This document shows, piece by piece, positions 51,366-60,057 of a stretch of 64,000 nucleotides of DNA. The notes beneath the pieces are model-generated. The model did no database searches. It was not told the origin of the DNA and saw only the letters and a list, made by a program, of their open reading frames with translations. Within the stretch, counting starts at the first letter, position 1; every line of letters starts with the position of its first letter. Source of the DNA: JACQAP01 sp035275265 (lineage in GTDB: Bacteria > Pseudomonadota > Gammaproteobacteria > Burkholderiales > JACQAP01); contig DATENC010000025.1 in assembly GCA_035275265.1 (NCBI GenBank), forward strand, positions 62,001 to 126,000, given 5' to 3'. Both the position numbers and the translations under genes were made by a program.

Positions 51366-52424
51366 ATGCCCAGCAGGGATTATTCGGAACTGAGCCGGAC
51401 TCAGCTTCTGGAGGTTGTCCGGGAGTTGCAGGACCTGCTGCTCAGGGACCATCAAAAGCCGCGCTCGGCGGTGCTCGGCCCGTCCAAGCTCGAATCCGCT
51501 CTTTCACAACAGCAGGCGCGACGCGGAGCACCTCAGCGCGTGCTTCCTCATCCGCAACTCCTTGCCGCGATCGTCGAGGCCTCCGCAGATGCAATCAGCA
51601 GCCGCACATTCGGTGGCACCCTGCTAACCTGGAACAAGGGCGCAGAGAAGGTCTACGGCTATACCGCGGAAGAAGCGGTCGGCCGCAACGACCTGATGCT
51701 CTTTCCCGAGGGCGGCGAGGCGGAAGCAGCGGAAATCAATGCGCGCCTGCTGCGCGGCGACAGCATCTTCGACATGGAATCGGTGAGGACGCGCAAAGAC
51801 GGCACGCTGGTGCATGTCTCCTTGAATATCGCGCCTCTGATCGAAAACGGCCGTGTCGTACGCGTCTGCTCGATTGCTCGCGACATCACCACGCGCCGGG
51901 AGACCGAGCAACAGAACCGGCGCATGGCGCACTTCGATCAGCTCACTGGCCTGCCGAACCGGATTCTGCTCATCGACCGGCTGGAACAGGCCTTGGCTGT
52001 TTCCCAACGCAAGCATTCTCGTACCGGGGTCATGTCCATGGATCTCGACAATTTCAAAGAAGTCAATGACCGCCTCGGCCACCACGTCGGCGATCAATTG
52101 CTGCAGCAGGTGGCCGGCCGGGTGCGGGATGCAATCCGGGACGTGGATACCGTGTCGCGGGTGGGTGGCGACGAATTCATCATCGTTCTACCTGAACTGC
52201 GAGAGTTCGGGGACGCGGCGGTGATTGCAGGCAAGATGCTCGATCTGATCGCCGGCGAATACATCGTCGCAGGACAGAAACTCTGTGTTACATCGAGTCT
52301 CGGCATCAGCATCTACCCGGATCACGGTCGCGATTCGAGCCTGCTGCTCCGGCTGGCGGACAAGGCAATGTACGACGCCAAGCAGGCCGGCCGTAACACG
52401 TACCGTTTGTTGCCCCAAGGGTAG
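51366..52424 (+). CDS. PAS-GGDEF diguanylate cyclase (tandem copy 1)
   Basis: A 352-residue soluble protein: short helical N-terminus (RDYSELSRTQLLEVVRELQD), a PAS domain about residues 60-175 (ISSRTFGGTLLTWNKGAEKV), and a GGDEF domain. GGDEF is at residues 267-271 with RDVD as inhibitory-site RxxD five residues before, so active and product-inhibited c-di-GMP synthesis is expected. It is the first gene of the signalling island. The gene at 52591-54105 shares the N-terminal helix and cyclase domain. Confidence 0.94.
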   Translation: MPSRDYSELSRTQLLEVVRELQDLLLRDHQKPRSAVLGPSKLESALSQQQARRGAPQRVLPHPQLLAAIVEASADAISSRTFGGTLLTWNKGAEKVYGYTAEEAVGRNDLMLFPEGGEAEAAEINARLLRGDSIFDMESVRTRKDGTLVHVSLNIAPLIENGRVVRVCSIARDITTRRETEQQNRRMAHFDQLTGLPNRILLIDRLEQALAVSQRKHSRTGVMSMDLDNFKEVNDRLGHHVGDQLLQQVAGRVRDAIRDVDTVSRVGGDEFIIVLPELREFGDAAVIAGKMLDLIAGEYIVAGQKLCVTSSLGISIYPDHGRDSSLLLRLADKAMYDAKQAGRNTYRLLPQG

Positions 52425-52590
52425 TTGACATTCCGAACCCGAATTCGACCCGAAGGGGGCCCTGACCGCCCCGGAACCCCGCTTCTGGCAAGGGCGGTTG
52501 CGGTGGCACCGGAATCGTGGCTCAATGCTAAGTTATAAGACCTAAAAGATGTCTGTAAGAATTAGCAGTTGGCAGTTTAGGGAGGGAAAG

Positions 52591-54105
52591 GTGCCCACAG
52601 AGGACCGTTCGCGGGATTACTCCGACCTCAGTCCGGAGTTGCTGGAGCTCGTGCGTACATTGCAGGCATCGCTTACCGAGAAGCGGGTGCGCCAGCAATT
52701 GCAGGCCGAGGACAGCAAACCATCGATGCTCGAGTCCGCCCTATCCCGTCAGCAGGCCAAGCGCGCCGCCCTACCCTTCATTGCCTCTCACCCCCAACTG
52801 CTGGCTGCTGTGGTGGAGTCGGCAGACGCTGCGATCATGAGCGAAACCTGGAACGGGGTGGTGCTCACCTGGAACCGCGGCGCCGAACGCATTTTCGGGT
52901 ACAGCGCCGGCGAAATCGTGGGCAAGAGCCGTGCGTGCCTCATCCCCGAGTTCCTCAAGAACGAGGACGCGAAGGTGATGCGCCAGGTCATCGACGGCAA
53001 GGCGACCCTCCATTGCGAAACCGTCTGGCAGCACAAGGACGGCAAGTTCATCGACGTGGCAGTCAGCTTGTCCCCCGTCGTAGAAAACGAAAAGGTGGTG
53101 CGATTGTCCCTGGTCGCCACCGACGTCACGGAACGCAAGCGCATGGAACGCGCGCTCATGGAAAGCGAGCGCAAGCAGCGGCAGCGTACGGCGGAACTCA
53201 AGATCGTCCTCGATGCCGTGCCCGCGGCGGTATGGATTGCCCATGATGCCGAATGCAAGGTGATTACCGGCAACCGCAGCTGTTACGACCTGCTGCGCCT
53301 TCCCCAAGGCAGCAACATTTCGTTCGTGGGGCCTGAGGAAACGCGGCCCGCGCAATTCCGAGTGTTTCGCCACGGCCGCGCGCTCGAACCGCACGAATTG
53401 CCGGTTCAGATGGCGGCCTTCCGCGGCATCGAAGTGCGCGATTTCGAGGCGGACCTGGTTTTCGACGACGGGTCCATCAAGCATCTGATCGGCAATGCCG
53501 CCCCGCTGCGCGATACATCCAGCAGAGTCTACGGTGCGGTGGCTGCTTTCATCGACATTACCTCCCGCCGCAGCATGGAAGAGCAGATGCGCCGCATGGC
53601 GCACTTCGACTCGCTCACCAGCCTGCCTAATCGGATCCTGTTAATGGACCGCCTGGAACAGGCGTTGGCTATTTCCCAGCGCAACCAATCCAAGACCGGG
53701 GTGATCTTCATGGACCTCGACAACTTCAAGACGGTCAACGACAAGCTCGGCCATCACGTCGGCGACATGCTGCTGCAGCAGGTATCGGAGCGCATCCGCG
53801 CCAGTCTGCGCGAGGTGGATACGGTTTCACGGTTGGGCGGTGATGAATTTGTGGTGGTGCTGCCGGAACTGCGCCAGATCGAGGACGCACGCATCATCGG
53901 ACAGAAGCTGTTGCGGGCGGTGGACGGCGAATACATCGTTTCCGGAGAGAAGTTGCTGATCACCCCCAGCCTGGGAATCAGCCTCTACCCAGATCATGCA
54001 GACGACGCCAGCACGTTGATACGCATCGCCGACAAGGCGATGTATCACGCCAAACAGTCGGGCCGGAATACCTATCGCTTCTACGACGCCAGCATGAAGG
54101 CCTGA
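52591..54105 (+). CDS. PAS-PAS-GGDEF diguanylate cyclase (tandem copy 2)
   Basis: A 504-residue protein: the same N-terminal helix as its neighbour (SRDYSDLSPELLELVRTLQA), PAS 1 about 80-195 (MSETWNGVVLTWNRGAERIF), PAS 2 about 205-325 (LDAVPAAVWIAHDAECKVIT), and GGDEF at residues 416-420 with the RxxD site REVD. GTG 52591 is assigned because AGGGAGGG lies at the right distance and it aligns with the start of the paralogue; ATG 52549 adds 14 residues. It looks like a duplicate of the previous gene with an extra PAS domain inserted. Confidence 0.93.
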   Translation: MPTEDRSRDYSDLSPELLELVRTLQASLTEKRVRQQLQAEDSKPSMLESALSRQQAKRAALPFIASHPQLLAAVVESADAAIMSETWNGVVLTWNRGAERIFGYSAGEIVGKSRACLIPEFLKNEDAKVMRQVIDGKATLHCETVWQHKDGKFIDVAVSLSPVVENEKVVRLSLVATDVTERKRMERALMESERKQRQRTAELKIVLDAVPAAVWIAHDAECKVITGNRSCYDLLRLPQGSNISFVGPEETRPAQFRVFRHGRALEPHELPVQMAAFRGIEVRDFEADLVFDDGSIKHLIGNAAPLRDTSSRVYGAVAAFIDITSRRSMEEQMRRMAHFDSLTSLPNRILLMDRLEQALAISQRNQSKTGVIFMDLDNFKTVNDKLGHHVGDMLLQQVSERIRASLREVDTVSRLGGDEFVVVLPELRQIEDARIIGQKLLRAVDGEYIVSGEKLLITPSLGISLYPDHADDASTLIRIADKAMYHAKQSGRNTYRFYDASMKA

Positions 54106-54215
54106 GGCGGCTTGTAGTATCCTCTCGTTACCCCCTTGCGTTGGCGCTTGCCGGGGCAGCTGCTACACAGGTAATGCCGATCGTCCCGTTCCTGTTTCTC
54201 CAAGGAGGAGCACCG

Positions 54216-56396
54216 ATGCCGACGCGACTTTCATCTTCCACACGAAAACCTTCCCGAAGCACCCCCCAAGCGGTCCCGGGACCGGGCGACGAATCCAACC
54301 CAATCGACCGAGCCCACCCAGCACGTGGAAACGACTGGCGCGGCACCGGGGCAGTACGTGCACGCGGCGCCTTCAATGAGCGTGGAGGCGACAATGCGGT
54401 GACGGGGGCCCGGTTCTGGCACGGTTTCGTCTCCGATTTCCTGCCGCAAATGGTGTGGACCGCGGGGCCCGACGGGTTGGTCGATTTCTGTAACCGATAT
54501 TGGTCCGAATACTCTGGTCTTATGCTAGCCGAAACCCGCGGCAACGGATGGATGAAGGCCGTGCACGGCGACGACCGGGAACACACGCGGCAATGGTGGG
54601 ACGTGACCCTGGGCGGCGGGCCCTTCCACGACGTACGCTACCGCCTGCTGCGGGCGACAGACGGCAACTATCGCTGGCATCTGGGGCGCGCGGCAGCGGT
54701 GGGCGATCGTGCGGGGGCCATCCTGAAGTGGATCGTCACGGCGATCGATATTCACGACCAGGTCCTGGGCGAGCAGCGGCTTTCGGCGAGCGAAGCACGT
54801 TACCGCAACCTGGTCGAACTTTCCCGCGACGCGATTTACATCCGCACCGGGGGGAGATTCGTGTTGGCCAACGCCGCTACCGCGCGCGTCTACGGCGTAG
54901 CGAGCGTCGACGAACTCGTGGGGCATCCCGTCTTGCCTTTCATTCACGCGGACTACGTCCATGTAGTGCGGGAACGAATGCGCAAACTCGATGACGAACA
55001 CTGCGAACTGCCGCCACTGGAATTGAAGCTGGTGCGACGTGACGGTTCAGTGATCGAAGTCGAATCGAACGCTTCGCCGTGCGAGTACCAGGGGCTGCCT
55101 TCCGCACACGTCGTCATGCGCGACATCACCGAGCGCAGGGCGCTCGAGAGGCGGCAGGCCAAGCTGCTGCAGGAACTCACCACCTACGCGCACGCAGCCG
55201 CCGCAGCGGAGCATTTTCGGCTGCTGGCCGAAGCCGTTCCGAGCATGGTATGGACCGCGCGGGTGGACGGTTACCTGGACTACGTGAATCGTCCTGCGCT
55301 TGACTATTTTGGATGCGCGTTCACGGACATCGAGGGTTGGGCATGGGACAAGGTCGTGCACCCGGAGGACTTTCCGGCTTGCCGGGCACGCTGGCTTCAC
55401 AGCCTGGGGACCGGAGAAGGCTACGAAATGAGCCTGCGCGTCCGGCGCGGCTCCGATTCGGCATACCGGTGGCACCTGATGCGCGCGCTTCCGGTGCGCG
55501 ATGGCGCGGGTGCCATCCTGCTCTGGGTAGGGGCGGGCACCGACATAGATGAGCAGAAGCAACTGGAGACGCTCCTGCAGGAGTCGCGCGCCCAGTTGGA
55601 GGGCGCGGTGGAACTGAGAACCCGGGATCTGGTATCTGTCAATAATGCACTGCTCAACGAGATAGCCGAACGCAAACAAAGCGAGAAGGCGCTTCACGCT
55701 TCGCAGGAGAAGCTGCGCAAACTGTCCACGCATTTGCAATCGGCGCGCGAGTCGGAGCGCGCCGCGGTGGCGCGCGAAATACATGACGAACTGGGCGCAA
55801 CGCTCACCGCGGTGAAGATGGACCTGCACTGGTATGCAAAGACGCTGGCTAACGGCAAACCCCTATCCAACGAGAAGCTCAGCGACACCGGCGTGCTGGT
55901 CGACTCCGCGATCCAGACCGTCAAGCGCATTGCCACCGAGCTGCGCCCCAGCATCCTCGATCACTTGGGTCTCTGGCCCGCCATCGAGTGGCAGGTCCAG
56001 GAACTGCAGAAGCACTATCCCGTAGGCTGCGTGTTGAATTTCGATTCGGCCCCTGTCAGTCTCGAGGCGGAGGCGCAGACTGCGCTGTTCCGCATTGTGC
56101 AAGAGGCGCTGACAAACGTTGTGCGGCACGCCCGGGCAACCCACATTCGCGTGAACGTCAGCAAGACCGGGAACAAGGTTGTAGTAGATATCCACGACAA
56201 CGGCATCGGTCTGCCGCCGGAGAAGCTGCTGGACCCGGGTTCATCCGGAATTCATGGGATGCTTGAACGCGCTCGCGCGTTCCAAGGGGACGTTCAGTTC
56301 CTCGTGGGACAGAAGACGGGTACCTGTGTCCGCGCCCGCTTCCCGTTGAGCACGAAAGCGAACAAACAGGCGGGAAAGGCGAGGGAGCCGGTCTGA
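54216..56396 (+). CDS. Cytoplasmic sensor histidine kinase with three PAS domains (NarX/DegS-type core)
   Basis: A 726-residue kinase without membrane segments: PAS 1 about 65-180 (LPQMVWTAGPDGLVDFCNRY), PAS 2 about 195-310 (LVELSRDAIYIRTGGRFVLA), PAS 3 about 330-455 (AVPSMVWTARVDGYLDYVNR), a coiled linker, HisKA_3 with the phospho-accepting His523 (AREIHDELGATLTA) and a HATPase (DIHDNGIGLPPEKL). The first 40 residues are polar and disordered. ATG 54216 follows AAGGAGGAG. The regulator gene starts one base after the stop, so they form a cognate pair. Confidence 0.93.
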   Translation: MPTRLSSSTRKPSRSTPQAVPGPGDESNPIDRAHPARGNDWRGTGAVRARGAFNERGGDNAVTGARFWHGFVSDFLPQMVWTAGPDGLVDFCNRYWSEYSGLMLAETRGNGWMKAVHGDDREHTRQWWDVTLGGGPFHDVRYRLLRATDGNYRWHLGRAAAVGDRAGAILKWIVTAIDIHDQVLGEQRLSASEARYRNLVELSRDAIYIRTGGRFVLANAATARVYGVASVDELVGHPVLPFIHADYVHVVRERMRKLDDEHCELPPLELKLVRRDGSVIEVESNASPCEYQGLPSAHVVMRDITERRALERRQAKLLQELTTYAHAAAAAEHFRLLAEAVPSMVWTARVDGYLDYVNRPALDYFGCAFTDIEGWAWDKVVHPEDFPACRARWLHSLGTGEGYEMSLRVRRGSDSAYRWHLMRALPVRDGAGAILLWVGAGTDIDEQKQLETLLQESRAQLEGAVELRTRDLVSVNNALLNEIAERKQSEKALHASQEKLRKLSTHLQSARESERAAVAREIHDELGATLTAVKMDLHWYAKTLANGKPLSNEKLSDTGVLVDSAIQTVKRIATELRPSILDHLGLWPAIEWQVQELQKHYPVGCVLNFDSAPVSLEAEAQTALFRIVQEALTNVVRHARATHIRVNVSKTGNKVVVDIHDNGIGLPPEKLLDPGSSGIHGMLERARAFQGDVQFLVGQKTGTCVRARFPLSTKANKQAGKAREPV

Positions 56397-56397
56397 A

Positions 56398-57030
56398 ATG
56401 CTGCGCGTGCTGATTGCCGACGACCACGCCATAACGCGTGAAGGACTCAAGCGCATTCTTACGGACTACCCCGAACCGGTCCATGTGGGCAATGCCGCCA
56501 ACGCGGCACAGACGCTCGCCATGATCCGCAGGAACGAATGGGATATGGTGCTGCTCGACATCTCACTGCCGGACAAAAGCGGTCTCGACGTACTCAAAAG
56601 CATCAAGAAGGAGCGGCCGGCGGTTCCCGTGCTCGTACTCAGCATGTACCCGATGGACCAGTACGCGCTACGTGTGCTCAAGGCCGGTGGCGCCGGTTAT
56701 CTCACCAAGGAAAGCGCGCCCGAGCAATTGCTGGCAGCCGTCCGCAAGGTTTCCGAAGGCGGCAGGTTCATCACCCCGGAACTGGCAGAGCATATGGCCC
56801 GAGAACTGGCCGGAGGATCCCCCACCCTGCGCCACGAAGGCCTGTCTGACCGCGAGTTCGAAGTGCTGAGGTTGATCGCGTCGGGAAGGACACCCACTGA
56901 AATCGCCGCGCACCTGTCATTGAGTGTCAAGACGATCAGCACCTATCGCACGCGTCTGTTGCATAAGATGGGCATGCGCCACAACGCGGAACTGACCCAC
57001 TACGCGATCTCCAACCGTTTGGTTTTCTGA
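56398..57030 (+). CDS. NarL/FixJ-type response regulator
   Basis: A 210-residue regulator: REC domain about 1-120 with phospho-acceptor Asp54 (MVLLDISLPDKSG), acidic pair in LIADDHAITREG and Lys in YLTKESAPEQL; LuxR-type DNA-binding end LSDREFEVLRLIASGRTPTE and LSLSVKTISTYRTRLLHKMG. It should bind promoters when phosphorylated by the kinase encoded just upstream. Target genes are not apparent. The next kinase gene begins 354 bases on. Confidence 0.95.
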   Translation: MLRVLIADDHAITREGLKRILTDYPEPVHVGNAANAAQTLAMIRRNEWDMVLLDISLPDKSGLDVLKSIKKERPAVPVLVLSMYPMDQYALRVLKAGGAGYLTKESAPEQLLAAVRKVSEGGRFITPELAEHMARELAGGSPTLRHEGLSDREFEVLRLIASGRTPTEIAAHLSLSVKTISTYRTRLLHKMGMRHNAELTHYAISNRLVF

Positions 57031-57384
57031 GTTTTCGGACACCTGACGGTGGAAATCTGTAGGACAAAACACTACAGTAATATCAGGATTTCCCCGATTG
57101 TTGTCGGGGTCCGCAGGGCCAATGCTGTCGCGACGCCATGTGGGACGCCGCGCAAAAAACGGAATTTTCAACATACAGCAACCCATGAAAGTACTTCCCC
57201 CACCGAACTCCATCTCCCCAAACGACGACGCGGTGACGCGCGACGTCCGCCATGAGAAGTGCGATGCGTTGCCAGGCAACTCTCCGTTTCCCGCCCCGGT
57301 GGCCTTAATCACGTGAACCGCGTAGTGGCATTCGTTCACCGCTTCTTCCGGAACAACAGCAACGCCCGCTGGTGCGCACCGTAG
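57031..57384. other. Spacer between the two kinase modules, no gene recognised
   Basis: These 354 bases hold only frames of poor composition. A 6-bp hairpin CCCCGA/TCGGGG (57092-57097 with 57104-57109) lacks a T tract. A promoter for the second kinase module would be expected here, but no clear -35/-10 pair was found. Confidence 0.45.
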
Positions 57385-59565
57385 ATGCTGCCGGCTACTG
57401 AGCGTGTAGGGAATTTACCGAGCCGGCATGTCATCAAAGTCGGATTCGCGCTTGCGTTGGTCATACTTGCGGGAATCGCCCTGTTTTCTTATACCAGCAT
57501 CAAGCGCTACAACGAGCACGCCAAATTGGTGGAGCATACCCGGGAGGTCTTGCTCGAGACCGATGGGGTGCTGTCGGATCTCAAAGACGTCGAAACCAGT
57601 CTGCGCGGCTACGTCATTTCCGGACAGGAGTCCTTTCTCGATTTATACCGCGTGGCACTTGCCAGCATCCCCGGTCGCATGGCGCGCCTGGCGCGACTAA
57701 CCGCAGATGATCCCGGTCAGCAGCAGCGAATTGGTGCCTTGCGCGCCCTGGTCGACAAAAGAATCGACGAAGCGGTGGCGCTCTTGCAGCTGCGCCAACG
57801 GTCCAAGCTCATTTTTCCGGATGAGGTGCGGGAACGCACTGGTGTGGGCAAGTCTGTTATGGACACGATTCGAGAGTTGACCCGCGACGTGCGCAAGCAG
57901 GAAGAAGCCCTTCTGCAGATTCGCTCGAAAAAATCGCTGCGTAGCGCCCGAAGAACGATTGCAGTTATCGTCGCCGGCAATGCCGCCGGCTTCTCGATCC
58001 TTATCATCGCTTTCGTGCTGCTGAGGCGGGAGATTGCGCAGCGCGCGCAGGCCCACCAATCCGCGCAGAAGTATGCCGCCGAAACCGAGGATCTCTACAA
58101 CAACGCACCATGCGGCTACCACTCGCTGGATAAGGACGGCAATTTTGTCCGGATCAACGATACCGAGTTATCGTGGCTGGGCTATTCCCGGGACGAAGTC
58201 ATCGGCAAGCTGCGGTTTTCCGACATCGTCACGCCCGCCAGTCGGGAAAAATTCAGCGAGACGTTTCCACGCTTCAAGGCCGAAGGACAACTCGCAAACG
58301 CTGAGTTCGAATTCATCCGCAAGAATGGAACTGCGTTCCCCGTATCCCTGAGCGCCACCGCCTTGCGCGACCGGGAAGGTAATTTCGTCATGAGCCGCAC
58401 CACGGTCTTCGACATGACCAACTTGAAAAACGCGGAACGCGCGTTGCAGGAAACGAACATCTTTCTCGACACTATCGTCGAGAACATTCCGAGCATGATC
58501 TTCGTAAAGGAAGCCGCGAGCCTTCGATTCGCGAGGATCAACAGGGCAGAAGAGGCTTTTCTGGGGATCCCCCGGAACGAACTGCTCGGCAAGAACGACC
58601 ATGAACTGTTCCCGGTGGAGCAGGCTGACTTCTTCAGAGCGAAGGATCGCGAAGTGCTGGCAAGTTACGGGACAATGGATATCGGCGAAGAGCAACTGAC
58701 GACTTTGCAAGGCGTGCGCATACTGCACACGCGTAAGATCGCGCTTCGCGACATTCAGGGGCAGCCGCGTTATCTCCTCGGCATTTCCGAGGACATCACG
58801 GAGCGCAAGCGGGTCGAAAAGCAGATTCAAGCACTCAACCGGGACCTGGAGATCCGGGCCAACGAGCTTGAGGCGGCCAACAAGGAGTTGGAGAGCTTCA
58901 GCTATTCGGTTTCGCACGACCTGCGCTCGCCGCTGCGCGCGATAGACGGCTTCGCCCGCATCTTCGAGGAGGACTATCGGGACAAGCTTGACGACGAAGC
59001 GCGCCGGCTGCTGCAGGTCATTCGCGACAGCAGCCAGAAAATGGAACAGCTCATTGATGATCTACTGACGTTCTCGAGGCTGGGTCGCAAGCCCATCGAA
59101 GCCGCGCGAGTTGATATGCACAACGTCATCGACGACGCTCTCGAGGAAGTCCGGGCAGGCTCCCACACAACGCACACCAAGATCGTGATCGGCAATCTGC
59201 CTCCGGCCTGGGGCGACACGGCGCTGCTCAAGCAAGTGTGGGTCAACCTTTTATCGAACGCGATCAAGTACAGTGGCAAAAATGACAGCGCGAAAGTCGA
59301 AATCGGTTGCCTCGAGTCCGACGCGCCGGGACGTTCCGGAACGACGTATTTTGTACGCGACAACGGCGTTGGATTCGACATGCGCTACTACGAGAAGCTG
59401 TTCGGCGTATTTCAACGGCTGCACAGCAGCGCAGAATTTGGCGGAACAGGAGTCGGTTTGGCAATAGTCCACCGGCTGGTGAGACGCCATGGCGGCAGAG
59501 TATGGGCCGAGGCCGTCGTAAATGAGGGTGCCACGTTTTATTTTTCATTACCAGGGGAAGCCTAG
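57385..59565 (+). CDS. Membrane sensor histidine kinase, CHASE3-PAS-PAS
   Basis: A 726-residue kinase: membrane helix about 14-36 (GFALALVILAGIALFSYTSI), CHASE3 periplasmic domain about 40-190 (DVETSLRGYVISGQESFLDL), second helix about 193-215, PAS 1 about 235-345, PAS 2 about 360-475, HisKA with His511 (YSVSHDLRSPLRAIDGFARI) and HATPase with NLLSNAIKYSGKN and GVGLAIVHRLVRRHGG. The kinase core resembles that of cyanobacterial-type phytochrome kinases that signal to Rcp1-like regulators. Two bases separate it from such a regulator. Confidence 0.94.
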   Translation: MLPATERVGNLPSRHVIKVGFALALVILAGIALFSYTSIKRYNEHAKLVEHTREVLLETDGVLSDLKDVETSLRGYVISGQESFLDLYRVALASIPGRMARLARLTADDPGQQQRIGALRALVDKRIDEAVALLQLRQRSKLIFPDEVRERTGVGKSVMDTIRELTRDVRKQEEALLQIRSKKSLRSARRTIAVIVAGNAAGFSILIIAFVLLRREIAQRAQAHQSAQKYAAETEDLYNNAPCGYHSLDKDGNFVRINDTELSWLGYSRDEVIGKLRFSDIVTPASREKFSETFPRFKAEGQLANAEFEFIRKNGTAFPVSLSATALRDREGNFVMSRTTVFDMTNLKNAERALQETNIFLDTIVENIPSMIFVKEAASLRFARINRAEEAFLGIPRNELLGKNDHELFPVEQADFFRAKDREVLASYGTMDIGEEQLTTLQGVRILHTRKIALRDIQGQPRYLLGISEDITERKRVEKQIQALNRDLEIRANELEAANKELESFSYSVSHDLRSPLRAIDGFARIFEEDYRDKLDDEARRLLQVIRDSSQKMEQLIDDLLTFSRLGRKPIEAARVDMHNVIDDALEEVRAGSHTTHTKIVIGNLPPAWGDTALLKQVWVNLLSNAIKYSGKNDSAKVEIGCLESDAPGRSGTTYFVRDNGVGFDMRYYEKLFGVFQRLHSSAEFGGTGVGLAIVHRLVRRHGGRVWAEAVVNEGATFYFSLPGEA

Positions 59566-59567
59566 CG

Positions 59568-60017
59568 ATGACCGGACTTGAACTCGTGGAAATACTGCTG
59601 GTCGAAGACAATGCAACCGATGCGGAACTCACGCTGCGCGCGCTGCGCCGTAACAATCTCGCCAACAACGTGGTCTGGGTCAAGGACGGCGCCGAGGCGC
59701 TCGACTTTCTACACTGCAAGGGAAATTATGCAAACCGGAAAAACGGAACCCCGAAGCTTATTCTGCTAGACCTCAAATTGCCCAAGATCGACGGCATCGA
59801 GGTCCTGCGCGAGCTCAAGACTGACAGCAAGACCAAAATCATACCGGTGGTCATGCTGACCTCGTCGCAGGAAGAGCGCGACCTTGTGGAAAGCTACCGC
59901 CTCGGCGTAAACAGTTACATCGTCAAGCCGGTGGATTTCGAGAAGTTCCTGGAAACGGTGTCGCAAGTGGGATTCTATTGGTCGCTGATGAACAAGATCC
60001 CACCCCATCACTCCTGA
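59568..60017 (+). CDS. Single-domain response regulator (Rcp1-like)
   Basis: A 149-residue REC protein without output domain. Asp68 (LILLDLKLPKIDG) is the phospho-acceptor; acidic residues lie in ILLVEDNATDAEL and the Lys in NSYIVKPVDFEKF. The longer loop between helix and strand (HCKGNYANRKNGTPK) is typical of Rcp1-type regulators. It probably relays phosphate from the upstream CHASE3 kinase to a further protein, the next REC-containing phosphodiesterase being the natural candidate. Confidence 0.95.
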   Translation: MTGLELVEILLVEDNATDAELTLRALRRNNLANNVVWVKDGAEALDFLHCKGNYANRKNGTPKLILLDLKLPKIDGIEVLRELKTDSKTKIIPVVMLTSSQEERDLVESYRLGVNSYIVKPVDFEKFLETVSQVGFYWSLMNKIPPHHS

Positions 60018-60057
60018 AACGGCCTGCGATGCGGATCGGATTCCGGATCGAACTGAT

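Noticed and set aside
57092..57109. Hairpin after the NarL-type regulator as an intrinsic terminator
   Set aside because: The stem is only 6 bp and no T tract follows on either strand.
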